From: Photobacterium sp. SKA34
Lineage (GTDB): Bacteria > Pseudomonadota > Gammaproteobacteria > Enterobacterales > Vibrionaceae
DNA length: 64,000 bases
Assembly (NCBI RefSeq): GCF_000153325.1
Contig: NZ_CH724146.1
Span: forward strand, 157,836-221,835
Direction of reading: 5' to 3'
The notes beneath the pieces were generated by a model that was not told the origin of the DNA, did no database searches, and was given only the letters and a program-made list of their open reading frames with translations. Shown here one piece after another: positions 48,657-60,837 of the stretch (position 1 is the first letter of the stretch; each line of letters begins with the position of its first letter). A program made the position numbers and the translations under genes.

Positions 48657-50492
48657 ATGTGTGGGATTGTAGGTGCGGTAGCACAACGTGATGTAGCAGA
48701 AATCTTAGTAGAAGGCTTACGTCGATTAGAATATCGAGGGTATGACTCAGCAGGTCTTGCGGTTGTTGATGAACAATTTCAATTACAGCGCTTACGACGT
48801 ATGGGCAAAGTTCAAACCTTAGCTGATGCCGTTAATGAAACGCAAGTTATTGGCGGAACGGGGATCGCGCATACACGTTGGGCAACACATGGCGAGCCCT
48901 CAGAAGCTAACGCCCACCCTCATGTTTCTGGTGAACATATTGCGATTGTTCACAACGGCATTATCGAGAATCACCAAGCATTACGTGAGCTATTACAACA
49001 ACGAGGTTATATTTTTCATTCTCAAACTGATACTGAAGTGATCGCACATTTAGTTGAGTGGGAGCTGCGAACTACCGATTCTTTATTAGCAGCAGTGAAG
49101 CAAGCTGTTGCTCAACTTGAAGGTGCTTATGGTACCGTAGTGATGGATAGTCGTGATCCTGAACGTTTGGTTGTTGCGCGCTCTGGTAGCCCGTTGGTGA
49201 TCGGGTTAGGTGTAGGTGAAAACTTTATTGCGTCTGATCAATTGGCTTTGCTGAATGTGACTCGTCGCTTTATGTTTTTAGAGGAAGGTGATGTTGCCGA
49301 AGTCACCCGTCGTAATATTCGGGTATTTAGTCATCAAGGTGAGTTGGTTGAACGTGAAGTCACCGAATCAAATATTCAACATGATGATACAGATAAAGGT
49401 CATTATCGTCACTATATGCAAAAAGAGATCTTTGAGCAGCCAAGTGCTTTGATTAATACTATGGAAGGTAGGATCCGCAATAATAGTGTGATCTTGGAAA
49501 GTTTTGGTAATGAGGCGAAAACGATCTTTGATCATGTTGAGCATATTCAAATTATTGCTTGTGGGACCTCCTATAATGCAGGCATGGTAGCACGTTACTG
49601 GTTTGAATCTATTGCTGGAATTAGCTGTGATGTTGAAATCGCCTCTGAGTTTCGCTACCGCAAATTTGTTACCCGACCAAATAGCTTATTGATCACCCTC
49701 TCTCAATCAGGTGAAACGGCAGATACCTTAGCAGCGCTGCGTTTAGCAAAAGAAAAAGGCTATATGGCTGCGATGACAATTTGTAATGTTGCTGGTTCAT
49801 CTTTGGTACGTGAATCAGATTTAGCTTTTATGACCCGCGCGGGTGCTGAAATTGGGGTTGCATCAACTAAAGCGTTTACTACACAGTTAGTCGCGTTATT
49901 AATGCTTGTAACGGCGTTAGGTAAGCAGCAAGGTACGATTGATAATGAGCAAGAAGAAAAGATCGTTCATTCACTACTACAATTACCTAGCTTTATAGAG
50001 AAAGCATTAACACTTGATAAGCCAATTGAGTTATTGGCTGAAGAATTCAGCGATAAACAGCACGCATTATTTTTAGGTCGTGGTGAGTTCTACCCTATTG
50101 CAGTTGAAGCTTCACTTAAATTAAAAGAGATCTCGTATATTCATGCTGAAGCTTATGCGGCGGGTGAATTAAAACATGGCCCACTTGCATTAGTTGATGC
50201 TGAGATGCCAGTGATCGTGGTGGCACCTACTAATGATTTATTAGAAAAACTCAAATCCAATATTGAAGAAGTACGTGCTCGCGGCGGCTTATTGTATGTT
50301 TTTGCCGATAGTGAAGCAGGGTTTGAAGAAACAGACGGCATGAAAATTATGACCATGCCGAGTGTGGATGAAATCATTGCACCTATTTTTTATACCATTC
50401 CGATGCAGTTGTTGTCGTATCACGTGGCTTTAATTAAAGGAACTGATGTTGATCAGCCTCGTAATCTAGCCAAAGCCGTGACTGTTGAGTAA
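48657..50492 (+). CDS. glmS: Glutamine-fructose-6-phosphate aminotransferase GlmS
   Basis: This first enzyme of amino-sugar synthesis makes glucosamine-6-phosphate from fructose-6-phosphate and glutamine. It has 611 residues. The N-terminal glutamine amidotransferase begins with the catalytic cysteine ([10 protein letters not shown]). Two SIS domains follow ([14 protein letters not shown] and SQSGETADT), and the protein ends LAKAVTVE. The last codons (about 50435-50492) encode the conserved end recognised as attTn7 by TnsD in Tn7. An element has used this site. Confidence 0.98.
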   Translation: MCGIVGAVAQRDVAEILVEGLRRLEYRGYDSAGLAVVDEQFQLQRLRRMGKVQTLADAVNETQVIGGTGIAHTRWATHGEPSEANAHPHVSGEHIAIVHNGIIENHQALRELLQQRGYIFHSQTDTEVIAHLVEWELRTTDSLLAAVKQAVAQLEGAYGTVVMDSRDPERLVVARSGSPLVIGLGVGENFIASDQLALLNVTRRFMFLEEGDVAEVTRRNIRVFSHQGELVEREVTESNIQHDDTDKGHYRHYMQKEIFEQPSALINTMEGRIRNNSVILESFGNEAKTIFDHVEHIQIIACGTSYNAGMVARYWFESIAGISCDVEIASEFRYRKFVTRPNSLLITLSQSGETADTLAALRLAKEKGYMAAMTICNVAGSSLVRESDLAFMTRAGAEIGVASTKAFTTQLVALLMLVTALGKQQGTIDNEQEEKIVHSLLQLPSFIEKALTLDKPIELLAEEFSDKQHALFLGRGEFYPIAVEASLKLKEISYIHAEAYAAGELKHGPLALVDAEMPVIVVAPTNDLLEKLKSNIEEVRARGGLLYVFADSEAGFEETDGMKIMTMPSVDEIIAPIFYTIPMQLLSYHVALIKGTDVDQPRNLAKAVTVE

Positions 50493-50503
50493 TGTTAAAT
50501 GAG

Positions 50504-50516
50504 AAAAGACGCAACT
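50504..50516 (+). repeat. Left half of the glmS terminator and left 5-bp target duplication
   Basis: AAAAGACGCA (50504-50513) is the left arm of the original glmS terminator. CAACT at 50512-50516 is the target duplication at the tnsA-side end. The matching right arm TGCGTCTTTT is now at 62301-62310. Confidence 0.93.
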
Positions 50517-50586
50517 TGTCGGTAGACATTAAAGTCTGAAACTGTGACACTAAAGTTTGAAACTGTACCATTAAAGTTGAAAACTT
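50517..50586. repeat. Right end of the Tn7-like element with three TnsB-type sites
   Basis: Three abutting sites repeat every 21 bp: GACATTAAAGTCTGAAACTG (50525-50544), GACACTAAAGTTTGAAACTG (50546-50565) and a weaker ACCATTAAAGTTGAAAACTT (50567-50586). The close packing matches the Tn7 right end, which carries four such sites. Confidence 0.9.
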
Positions 50587-50589
50587 TTT

Positions 50590-50627
50590 AAACCCGGTTA
50601 AACTGATTAAAAGTTGACCGGGTTTTT
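50590..50627 (+). terminator. Terminator-like hairpin between the transposon end and tnsA
   Basis: AAACCCGGTTAA (50590-50601) pairs with TTGACCGGGTTT (50614-50625; one G-T pair) and runs into TTTTT, three bases before the tnsA ATG. It can stop read-through from glmS, whose own terminator was split. A weak promoter TTGAAA (50577-50582) with TAAACT (50599-50604) would start RNA inside the hairpin loop, so tnsA mRNA would escape it. That second part is inference. Confidence 0.7.
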
Positions 50628-50630
50628 GTT

Positions 50631-51461
50631 ATGGCAAAATCAAAGTACGTTTTAACTGAAAAGCAAATCATCAAGCGGATAAATGAAGGTCGAGGTGCAG
50701 GAAGACTTTCTGACTATAAGCCGTGGCTGTATGTTAATGAGGTCCCTTCGGAAGGCCGATCTCAGAGAGTCTACTCCCACCTAACGGGCCGGATTCATCA
50801 TGTACTATCGGACCTTGAGTTCGCAGTCTTTCTCCTTCTAGACCATAACCCTGCCGTAACAGACATTCGTGAGCAGTTTCCACTCAACAGAGATGACACT
50901 CTCAATATTTCCAAGGAAGGTCAACTTTGGCACCCTTCGCAAGGAGGGGTAAATCTTGTCATATCCTCTGACTTTTTGGTTAACACCGCTTCTAAAAATC
51001 AGCCCAAGTTCGCTATTCAAGCAAAATATTCCAAAGACTTAAAAGATCCGAGAACTATTGAGAAGCTAGAAATAGAACGCCGTTATTGGCAGCTAAAAAG
51101 AATCCCCTGGTTCCTCGTAACAGATAAAGAGATAGACAAAACAGTCGTATCGAATATTGAGTGGTTATACGGGGTTAAGGGGTACTTTGATGAAGTAATA
51201 ACGGATGAGCTATCGCTTACTTTTGAGCATATCAGTGCTTATTTTGTTCAACACCCAGAAAGAAAAGTCGTTGATCTGTGTAAAGAGTATGACATGGCAT
51301 ACCAGCAAGATCTTGGTCAGTCGCTTTATGATATTCGTTTAATGTGTGCAGCAAGGCTTATAACGTTCGATATTCGTTTACCATTTCATAGATTGAAAGC
51401 GAAAGAAATTGCGTTTAGAAGCGTTTCTTTGTTCGGGGGGCATCGTAATGTGGCCAGTTAA
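50631..51461 (+). CDS. tnsA: Tn7-type transposase endonuclease TnsA
   Basis: TnsA cuts the 5' strands at the transposon ends, so that with TnsB the element moves by cut and paste. It has 276 residues (273 in Tn7). The restriction-endonuclease-like active site is intact and at the same numbers as in Tn7: Glu63 (SDLEFAVF), Asp114 (ISSDFLV) and Lys132 (IQAKYS). The C-terminal domain (about 170-276) would contact TnsC. No good ribosome site is visible before the ATG. It overlaps tnsB by 14 bp. Confidence 0.96.
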   Translation: MAKSKYVLTEKQIIKRINEGRGAGRLSDYKPWLYVNEVPSEGRSQRVYSHLTGRIHHVLSDLEFAVFLLLDHNPAVTDIREQFPLNRDDTLNISKEGQLWHPSQGGVNLVISSDFLVNTASKNQPKFAIQAKYSKDLKDPRTIEKLEIERRYWQLKRIPWFLVTDKEIDKTVVSNIEWLYGVKGYFDEVITDELSLTFEHISAYFVQHPERKVVDLCKEYDMAYQQDLGQSLYDIRLMCAARLITFDIRLPFHRLKAKEIAFRSVSLFGGHRNVAS

Positions 51462-53532
51462 CGAAACTCTAGCGTTTGACGGTAAGGCTTACCGCGTGCT
51501 TTTTACCGAGACAAATTACTTCTATTGGATTGTTATTGATGAGGATAAAGGTTTACCGGAAAGAGTCTATTTTGATGAATGCCGTAACTGGGTTGATGAA
51601 GGGCGTATAGAAAAAATTCCGGACCCTTATTCATATCTTCAAGGAGAGTCTTGGACCAAAGAGTCAAATGCATATCAGAAAAGGCAGAACGACTTTGATT
51701 TGATTAAGCCTATCGTAGATGGTGAAGGAGCATTTGACAAAAGGGTTCGAGCAAAAAGGGTTACTCATGCGGTTGCCAATTCAAATAAAACCAAATCGAC
51801 CATCTATCGTTTAGTTCGGAGATATTGGCAGCGTGGACAAATAAAAAATGCCCTAATACCAGACTACAAAAACTCAGGCGCTGCCGGAAAGAGAAGAAAC
51901 TTCACAACAAATAAAGCTGGTAAGTCTAGGGTTTACGGTGTCGGTGATGGCAAACAAGTCACTGAAGAAATCAGAAAACAGTTCCGAATTATTTGTGATA
52001 AATATTTGATGAATGATAAAGGGAACTCCGTTGCTTATGCACATAGAAAGTTTTCAAAAGCATATAAGTTAAAGAACCCAGGTGTTGAAGAGCATGAAAT
52101 CCCAACACTCCGCCAATTTAGATACTTCTACAAAACCGAGTATAACAAGGTCGAAAAGATTACCGTTCAAACGCCTAAAGGTAATTACAATAAAGATGTT
52201 AGGCCACTCCATGGAACAGCTACAGAACAAGCGTTAGGCCCAGGCAGTCGATATGAGATTGATGCCACCATTGCCGATATTTACTTAGTAGATGATGCAG
52301 ATGCAGACAAGGTTATCGGTAGACCGACGATTTATATGGTGATTGATGTCTTTAGCCGTATGGTTGCAGGGTTTTATATTGGTTTCGATAACCCATCTTT
52401 CCCCGTTGCAATGAAAGCACTGATATGCAGCTTTAGCAGCAAAGTAGAAACTTGCGCAAAGTATGGTATCGATATTTCAGAAGAACAGTGGCCATGTATA
52501 GGTATTCCCGATGTGTTGCTGGCTGATCGCGGTGAATTGATGAGCCACCAAGCAAATTATTTGGTTGATGCTATTGGTGTTCGTCTTGAAAGCGCTCCAC
52601 CTAGAAGGGGCGATGCTAAAGGCATTGTTGAGAGATCATTTGGCACGTTACAAGCTAAGTTTAAGCCCTATATGCCAGGTGTCGTAACTGGTAACAAGGT
52701 CAAGAAGCACGGTGAAAAAGATTATAGAGTTGAAGCTGCTGTGGCGAGATCTGACTTTGTTGAGATATTGCTATATTCAATACTTGCTCACAACTTGAAT
52801 AAGCCTTTAGAGAAGTACGATCGTGCTCCTGATATGCCAGAAAGCCTTCCATCGCTCCCTATTGAGCTTTGGAGGTGGGGCCTACAGAATCGTACTGGGC
52901 GTTTACGAGCTATTGATACGGATATTGCAAAAATACTGCTGTTACCTCGTCAAAAAGTCACTGTGTCTGAATTGGGCATAAAGTTATGGGGATTAACCTA
53001 CACAGGAAAAGAAATTATTCAGACCGGTTGGATGCACCGTTCTTCAGAAGTATCTAGACCTAAAAAACTATTTGCAGCCTATGAGCTTGGTTCTGCTAAT
53101 CACATATATCTGTTTCCTGAAGAAGGAAAAAATACATTTTGGGTTTGTGATCTTTCTAGTCGAAGTAGAGAGTTCCGTGATCTAACTTGGTATCAAGTAT
53201 GGGAACGTCAAGCAGCTCAAAAGCAGATTTTAGCTGAAGCTAAGTATGAATTTGCACCCGTAGAACGAGATTTTGATGATCTTCTTGAAAAGAAACTGAA
53301 GAAAGCTACAAAGAATCGTAAAACCAGTGCATTGAGTAATGCACAAAAGATAAACGAGATTAAAGACAACAAACGGAATGTTCGAGAGCAAGAAAGAAAA
53401 GAGTTAGCAATACAGCCCCCCAGGACTAAACAAGAAGAAGTCGCGTCGGTGATACCAATAAAGGGAGAGGAGGAAAGTTATCAACTGCCTGACTTCATAC
53501 CGGAGCTATTTGATGATGAGGATGATAACTGA
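51448..53532 (+). CDS. tnsB: Tn7-type DDE transposase TnsB
   Basis: TnsB binds the end repeats, cuts the 3' strands and joins them to the target. I choose the ATG at 51448, after GGGGGG, because MWPVNETLAFDG aligns with the Tn7 start; this gives 694 residues (702 in Tn7). The catalytic triad is Asp272 (RYEIDATIADIYLV), Asp360 (LLADRGELM) and Glu395 (GDAKGIVERSF). Two helix-turn-helix regions lie before residue 180 and a charged C-terminal tail probably contacts TnsC. The stop overlaps the tnsC ATG by one base. Confidence 0.96.
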   Translation: MWPVNETLAFDGKAYRVLFTETNYFYWIVIDEDKGLPERVYFDECRNWVDEGRIEKIPDPYSYLQGESWTKESNAYQKRQNDFDLIKPIVDGEGAFDKRVRAKRVTHAVANSNKTKSTIYRLVRRYWQRGQIKNALIPDYKNSGAAGKRRNFTTNKAGKSRVYGVGDGKQVTEEIRKQFRIICDKYLMNDKGNSVAYAHRKFSKAYKLKNPGVEEHEIPTLRQFRYFYKTEYNKVEKITVQTPKGNYNKDVRPLHGTATEQALGPGSRYEIDATIADIYLVDDADADKVIGRPTIYMVIDVFSRMVAGFYIGFDNPSFPVAMKALICSFSSKVETCAKYGIDISEEQWPCIGIPDVLLADRGELMSHQANYLVDAIGVRLESAPPRRGDAKGIVERSFGTLQAKFKPYMPGVVTGNKVKKHGEKDYRVEAAVARSDFVEILLYSILAHNLNKPLEKYDRAPDMPESLPSLPIELWRWGLQNRTGRLRAIDTDIAKILLLPRQKVTVSELGIKLWGLTYTGKEIIQTGWMHRSSEVSRPKKLFAAYELGSANHIYLFPEEGKNTFWVCDLSSRSREFRDLTWYQVWERQAAQKQILAEAKYEFAPVERDFDDLLEKKLKKATKNRKTSALSNAQKINEIKDNKRNVREQERKELAIQPPRTKQEEVASVIPIKGEEESYQLPDFIPELFDDEDDN

Positions 53533-55190
53533 TGAAGAAAAGCCAAGATCATCGTGTAGTAGCCGTCTATCAAAGTGCTACGCTCTCAGCTTATCGAAAT
53601 AACCCGCTGATAGAGGCATTACCACCGATAAATAGTTTCCTAGACGACTCGATTGCTCTGAAGGGCTCGTTAAGGTGTACCGCAGAAGATATCCATCGAA
53701 ATGGCATCGAAAGAGCGCATAGTATCTGTCGTGTTATTGATGATTTTTTCCAGCCCCTCAGTCAGCACATACAGTTGCATGAACGACTTTCATTGATGAT
53801 ACGGCGTGGCTATGTTGGAAGAAATCCCGAAACAGGTGATTGGGCAAGACATATACAAAATGGTTACGAGCGTGTTTTATCTGGTGATTTGAAGGCGATA
53901 AAGTTCACGGAAGTTAGTTCTACAGCCCAAAGCATGACATTGATTGGATGTAGCGGAAATGGCAAAACAACGGCGATCAAGCAGCTTTTGTCGTTATACC
54001 CTCAAGTTATTTACCACCCTGACAGAAATCTTGAGCAAGTCGTTTATCTAAAAATTGACTGCTCCCATGATGGATCACTGAAAGAGCTGTGCTTGAACTT
54101 TTTTCGTGCGATGGATAGAGCATTAGGGACATCCAACTACGAAAGACAATACTCGATGAGCAAAAGACCGAGTATTGAAACACTTTTAGCTGCAATGGCT
54201 CAGGTTGCAAACGCTCATGCAGTTGGTGTTCTTATTATTGATGAAATACAGCACCTTAGCCGTTCTCGCTCTGGTGGCTCTGAGAAAATGCTTAATTTCT
54301 TTGTGACATTAGTAAATACCATTGGCCTTCCTGTTATTTTGGTTGGAACACCACGAGCCCGCGAGATATTTGAGGCTGATATGAGATCTGCAAGGCGAGG
54401 CTCTGGTCTTGGAGCGATTTTTTGGGATCCAATGGAAGAAGGAAGAGAATGGAAAGCGCTCACGGATAAGTTATGGACTCTTCAATGGCTACAAAAACGT
54501 GATGAGGTGTTGTCGGATGACATTCGTTCTCTATGGTATGACCTAAGCCAAGGTGTCTTGGATATTGTGGTTAAGCTATATGTCTTGTGTCAGCTGAGAG
54601 CAATCGCGACAAAAGTAGAAAGGATCACACCTAAATTAATGCAACAGGTTTACGAGGATGAATTAAAACCTGTTCACCCAATGCTAGCTGCTCTTCGCTC
54701 GGGTGATGTCGAAGAAATGATTAAGTTTTCAGACCTTAAACTAAGCAACACTGATAAACGGTTACTTGAGTTGCAAAAACAGGTAGCAACAACTGTTCAG
54801 CAGACACCAGAGGAGTTTGCATATCAACAGCTCAGAACCGATGAAGAGCGACGTGTATATATGGCCATAAAAGATGAGTTTGACTCAACGCTTTTAGCTC
54901 CTGTAATACGACAGCTATTTGATCAACATCCTGATTTGACATGGATAAGCTTACTCCCATTGGTACATGAGCAACTTGCCAATCCTGAGCTGTTAAAATC
55001 TAAAAAAGAGGCTAAGCCAAGTAAGGGCAAGAGGGCATCCGCAATCAAACAGACTCAGTGGCATACCCTTGATAGTGAGGATTTGAGGTTTGTTCACTCT
55101 CAATCTGATTCTGATAATGAAATGTACACAGCAATGTCAAAGTCGGGTTTGATTCTAGACATTCAGTCACTGTTAGAAAAGGCGGTTTAA
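53532..55190 (+). CDS. tnsC: Tn7-type AAA+ regulator TnsC
   Basis: TnsC is the ATPase that links target selection by TnsD to the TnsAB transposase and gives target immunity. It has 552 residues (555 in Tn7). Walker A is GCSGNGKTTA (139-148) and Walker B is VLIIDEIQHL (233-242), followed by VILVGTPRAREIF. The C-terminal 150 residues are charged and fit a TnsA/TnsB contact region. Confidence 0.95.
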   Translation: MKKSQDHRVVAVYQSATLSAYRNNPLIEALPPINSFLDDSIALKGSLRCTAEDIHRNGIERAHSICRVIDDFFQPLSQHIQLHERLSLMIRRGYVGRNPETGDWARHIQNGYERVLSGDLKAIKFTEVSSTAQSMTLIGCSGNGKTTAIKQLLSLYPQVIYHPDRNLEQVVYLKIDCSHDGSLKELCLNFFRAMDRALGTSNYERQYSMSKRPSIETLLAAMAQVANAHAVGVLIIDEIQHLSRSRSGGSEKMLNFFVTLVNTIGLPVILVGTPRAREIFEADMRSARRGSGLGAIFWDPMEEGREWKALTDKLWTLQWLQKRDEVLSDDIRSLWYDLSQGVLDIVVKLYVLCQLRAIATKVERITPKLMQQVYEDELKPVHPMLAALRSGDVEEMIKFSDLKLSNTDKRLLELQKQVATTVQQTPEEFAYQQLRTDEERRVYMAIKDEFDSTLLAPVIRQLFDQHPDLTWISLLPLVHEQLANPELLKSKKEAKPSKGKRASAIKQTQWHTLDSEDLRFVHSQSDSDNEMYTAMSKSGLILDIQSLLEKAV

Positions 55191-55192
55191 TA

Positions 55193-56326
55193 TTGCACTG
55201 CTTCCCTGTCCCTTATCCAGATGAATTAATCTATAGCTTGGTGGCTAGAGCTGGAATTCGCAGTGCGATTACAAGTTCTAAACAGCTACTAGATGAAGTG
55301 TATGGTGACAGAAAAGTGATTGCGACAATTGACCTGCCTAGTCATTTGTCTTCGATATCAGAGCAGCTAGTTAACACGGGACGATTTGACGTCCAACAGC
55401 TTATTTATGAACATACAATGTTCCCGATTTACGCTCCTTTTGTTGATGAAAGCATTAGGATTAGAGCGATGGAGCGAATGGAATATTGTGCTAAGGGCTC
55501 TGTTCATCTAATGCTAGGAGCCCCAGCCTCTATTGTAAAAACGTCGGATAACTTTTGTGTTTGCCCAGCTTGTGTCGCGGAACAAAAGCAAAAATATGGG
55601 GAAAGTTATTGGTCTAGATTGTGGTTTTTGCCATCTTTACCTTACTGCCCTAAGCATGGACTTCTTAGTCAATCGAGAACCTCTTACCATGATAGTAGGC
55701 ACACGTACCATGCATGTGGCCAAATACAATGTCAGCCCTTTCTAAGTAATACCACGGATAAAGCGGAGCAGCAGGTTGCTTATTTGGCCAACAAAGCTAA
55801 AGAGGTAATGTGCTTACCAGCCCAAGACTCTCCGACTCAGCGTCAATGGAGTCTTTTCTACAATCATCTGGCGCATGACTTTGGCTGTGGAAAAGGCACT
55901 AAACAGATTGCACACGATAAGATAGCTGACTTAGTTGTAAGTAAAATCGTTACCCCTGAGTTAACTATCAATTCTGATAGAGATACTAACTGGCTTCGAA
56001 CGATATTTCGCCGCCATCGTAAAGCTTTTAGCTATCTACAGCACTTAACGGTTTGGTCTGCTTTTATTCCTGAAATGTCGGCTAGTGAAATCATTAAAGA
56101 AGTTAAATCAAAAGATAAAGTGACGATATCCTTCTCTAAGGACAATGCTCACCTTATGCCAAATTCAAATGAGAAAAAACGTAAGCAGTGGCGTTACTTA
56201 ATAGACAAGACTCCGATTAAGAAAGCACGCAAACTTCAGGGCGGTGGTGCACTGTATGCTTGGCTGTACCGAAATGATAGAGATTGGCTATTAGATTTCA
56301 ATCGAGTCCATCAATCCCAATTGTAG
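55193..56326 (+). pseudogene. tnsD: TnsD (TniQ family) target selector, C-terminally truncated by an IS
   Basis: TnsD recognises the 3' end of glmS and recruits TnsC. The frame starts at TTG, 2 bp after tnsC, and gives 377 residues, while Tn7 TnsD has 508. The N-terminal TniQ zinc site is intact and numbered as in Tn7: Cys124, Cys127, Cys152 and His155. Similarity runs to ALYAWLYRNDRDWLLDFNRVH, then stops where the IS begins; the last Leu codon and the stop come from the IS. About 130 residues, part of the DNA-binding region, are lost, so it is probably inactive for attTn7. Confidence 0.92.
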
Positions 56327-56393
56327 TGGCATAGTGAATTTGGTCACTTAGTTAGAGGTGATATCATCACTTCATACGTTAACAGGTGACACT

Positions 56394-57571
<1,178 letters not shown>

Positions 57572-57579
57572 CCACTACA

Positions 57580-58916
57580 ACGATAATGCAGTTACATGTG
57601 ATTGGAATAAGATATGTAACCCTAAATCAGGTGAAACATACTTAATTGGAAACCCACCATATCTAGGCTCTAAAGTACAAAATAAAGAGCAAAAAGGTGA
57701 AGTTGTAGACTTATTTACTTTTGATAAAAAATGCAAAACTTATGACTATATTCTTTGTTGGTTTTACAAAGCAGGAATATTCATTCAGAAAAATAATGGA
57801 AAGTATTCTTTTGTTTCGACTAATTCAATTACGCAGGGTGAGCAAGTTAGTTTTTGGAAAAATTTATATCAAAAAGGACTAGAGATTAATTTCGCACACA
57901 CCACATTTTTATGGAAAAACAATGCAAAATCTAATGCTGCTGTAATGTGTGTGATTATAGGAGTTAGGAATATAAGTGCACAAGCTAAGTACCTATATAG
58001 CAATAATATTCGCACTAAAGTTAATAATATTAATTCTTATCTCATAGATGCGGCAGAATCGAACCTAGAGAGAAGACCTTCTCCAATATCTAATATACCT
58101 TTGATGTTGTTTGGGAGTATTGCATACGATGGTGGTCATTTATTTCTTGACGATGATGAGAGACAACAACTAATCGGTAGTTACCCAGATGTATTAAATT
58201 ATATTAGACCTGCAATTGGAGCTGTTGAAATGCTTCGAGGATTAAAAAGGTGGTGTATTTGGGTCGAAGATGATGAATATAAAAAGGCATCTCAAATACC
58301 TCCTTTACTTGAAAGGTTTAAACAGGTTAGTAACTTCAGAATTTCTAGTAAAACAAAATCGACGCAGGACTTTGCTGATCGCCCCTATCGATTTAAACAA
58401 AACACATATAAAAGTGGCGCTGAGAATATAATTATAATACCGAGAGTTTCTTCAGAAAGGCGAGAATATATACCTGTAGGTATATTTTCAGGTGAAACAA
58501 TTACTGTGGATGCTCAAGTTGTATATGACGCATCTTTATTCTTATTTGGTCTCCTATCTTCTAGAATTCACGTAGCTTGGGTAAAACTAACATCAGGAAG
58601 AATGAAAAGCGATATTAGGTACTCATCCGCAGTGTCATATAATAACTTTCCTATTCCTGAGTATACAGAAGAAGAATATCAGGCTATTGAAAGCGCAGCT
58701 CTAAGTATTCTTGAAGCTAGAGAGCTTTATCCAAATTTAACACTTAGTAAGTTATATGACCCGTTAAAAATGCCAATAGAGTTAAGAACAGCTCATGAAA
58801 ATCTAGATAAATCAGTTGAATCCTTATATGAAACAAAACCACTGCTTGATGAGCAGCAGCTTTTGAAAACTTTGTTCTCAACTTATAACAAAATGACAGG
58901 AGGCAACGATGCGTAA
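57580..58916 (+). pseudogene. MmeI-type DNA methyltransferase, N-terminus removed by the IS
   Basis: Reading in frame from 57582 gives continuous protein to 58916. It opens just before the adenine-methylase catalytic motif NPPY (57651-57662). It continues through FVSTNSITQGEQV, NFAHTTFLW and KSNAAVMCVIIGV, with a target-recognition region (about 58100-58600) and the C-terminal ARELYPNLTLSKLYDPLKMP. These are family marks of MmeI-like class I SAM-dependent methylases. The SAM-binding motif I and everything before it are missing, so methylation is not expected. An ATG at 57945 opens a 323-residue fragment. It overlaps the helicase gene by 8 bp. Confidence 0.87.
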
Positions 58917-60837
58917 TTTAATGGAATTCCAATATGCTCAAAGTGGCGCTAGTTCCAATACTAATGATATGGGTATGCGTGCTATGCAATCTCGAGCGTA
59001 TGAAGGGAGAAGCAGTCAATATCTGCTATTAAAAGCCCCCCCTGCTTCAGGTAAGTCTCGTGCATTAATGTTTTTAGCACTAGACAAGTTGCACAATCAA
59101 AGTATTAAAAAAGCGATTGTTGCTGTGCCAGAGCGTTCTATCGGTGGCTCATTTGATACGACTGAATTAAGTAAATATGGTTTCTTCTGTGATTGGGAAG
59201 TCGATAACGATAACAACCTTTGTACGCCTGGTGGTGAAACCAGCAAAACTAAAGCCTTTAAACGCTTTATGGCAGGTAACGATAAAGTGCTTATTTGTAC
59301 GCACGCTACGCTGCGTTTTGCCTTTCAAGAAATAGAAGATACTGCTTTTAATGATTGCTTAATCGCGATTGATGAGTTCCACCACGTTTCGGCTGATGGT
59401 GAAAATGTATTAGGTGATGTTTTACGTTCAATAATGGCAAACAGTAATGCACATATTGTTGCAATGACAGGCTCATACTTCCGTGGTTATAGCGTTCCTG
59501 TTTTAACGCCTGAGCTTGAAGCACAATTTGATAAAATCTCATTTAATTATTACGAGCAGCTTAACGGTTACAATTACTTGAAGTCACTCGGTATCGGTTA
59601 TCACTTCTATCAAGGTAGATACACTGACGTTATTCATGAGGTGCTTAATTCCGAAGAAAACTACGGAAAAAAAACCATTATTCATATCCCTAATGTTAAC
59701 TCAGGTGAATCAACCAAAGAAAAATACGATGAAGTTGATGCCATTTTGGAAGTATTAGGTGAAGCAGGTAAACGTGACCCTGACACTGGTGTTATTCCTG
59801 TAACACGACCTGATGGTACAGTAATTAAGGTAGCTGATTTGGTTGAAGAAAATGACCGTGATGTTATTCAAAACTATCTACGTAACATTAAAAATGTAGA
59901 TGATATGGACGTGATCATCGCATTAGGTATGGCAAAAGAAGGCTTTGACTGGGAGTACTGCGAACATGCATTGACTGTGGGTTACAGAAGTTCGCTGACA
60001 GAAATCATTCAGATTATTGGTCGCTGTACTCGTGATAGTTCAAACAAAACACATGCGCAATTCACTAACCTCATCGCCCAACCTGATGCGGAAAATGATC
60101 AAGTAACGATTGCCGTGAATAACATGCTTAAAGCAATTACTTGTTCATTGCTAATGGAGCAAGTATTGGCACCAAACTTTAAGTTTAAAGCCAAAAAAGA
60201 CGATGATTTTGAGCCAACACCACCGGGGACGATGAAAATTGGCGGCTTTAAAGAGCCAAGTACTAAGCGTACTAAAGACATTATTGAATCAGATTTAGCT
60301 GATTTAAAAGCGGCTATATTGCAAGATGACAAGGTGATTGCTGCATCAGCGGGTAAAGTTGATCCAGAAGTAGTTAATAAAATACTTATCCCTAAGATAA
60401 TCCAACGCAAATATCCTGATTTAACTGAAGCAGAAGTTGAAGAAGTTCGTCAGCAAGTAGTTGTTGATTCAGCGGTAAGTACAGCGGAAGTAAGTGAACA
60501 AGGCGGGAAAAAGTTTGTTCGCTTAGCCGATAAGTTTATCAATATTGATGAACTGAGTATCGATTTAATTGACGAGATTAACCCGTTCCAAAAAGCATTT
60601 GAGATACTGTCGAAATCAGTAACAACTGACGTACTCAAGCTTATTCAAGAGTCGATTGAAACGACACGTATTCAAATGGACTTTGATGAAGCTAAATTGC
60701 TATGGCCTAAAGTTAAACAGTTTGTTCATGAGCAAGGCCGAGAACCTGACTTAAATGCCTCTGATTTTACCGAAAAGCGTTTGGCTGAGTGCTTAATTTA
60801 CATCAAACAAGAAAAGCGCAAAAGGATGCAAGCGTAA
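58909..60837 (+). CDS. SF2 (DEAD/DEAH-type) helicase of a restriction-like system
   Basis: This 642-residue superfamily 2 ATPase has motif I APPASGKSRALM (near residue 43), motif II AIDEFHHV (DEFH box), motif III MTGSYFRG and motif VI EIIQIIGRCTRD. The region after about residue 430 has no motif that I recognise. It overlaps the methylase fragment (8 bp) and the next gene (1 bp), so the three are one operon. Such helicases provide translocation in restriction and other anti-phage systems; the exact system name is not established here. Confidence 0.85.
   Translation: MRNLMEFQYAQSGASSNTNDMGMRAMQSRAYEGRSSQYLLLKAPPASGKSRALMFLALDKLHNQSIKKAIVAVPERSIGGSFDTTELSKYGFFCDWEVDNDNNLCTPGGETSKTKAFKRFMAGNDKVLICTHATLRFAFQEIEDTAFNDCLIAIDEFHHVSADGENVLGDVLRSIMANSNAHIVAMTGSYFRGYSVPVLTPELEAQFDKISFNYYEQLNGYNYLKSLGIGYHFYQGRYTDVIHEVLNSEENYGKKTIIHIPNVNSGESTKEKYDEVDAILEVLGEAGKRDPDTGVIPVTRPDGTVIKVADLVEENDRDVIQNYLRNIKNVDDMDVIIALGMAKEGFDWEYCEHALTVGYRSSLTEIIQIIGRCTRDSSNKTHAQFTNLIAQPDAENDQVTIAVNNMLKAITCSLLMEQVLAPNFKFKAKKDDDFEPTPPGTMKIGGFKEPSTKRTKDIIESDLADLKAAILQDDKVIAASAGKVDPEVVNKILIPKIIQRKYPDLTEAEVEEVRQQVVVDSAVSTAEVSEQGGKKFVRLADKFINIDELSIDLIDEINPFQKAFEILSKSVTTDVLKLIQESIETTRIQMDFDEAKLLWPKVKQFVHEQGREPDLNASDFTEKRLAECLIYIKQEKRKRMQA

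Noticed and set aside
60789-60836. An earlier start of the GIY-YIG protein inside the helicase gene
   Set aside because: The ATG at 60837 in a TAATG overlap is the usual coupled arrangement; the extra 16 residues have no support.
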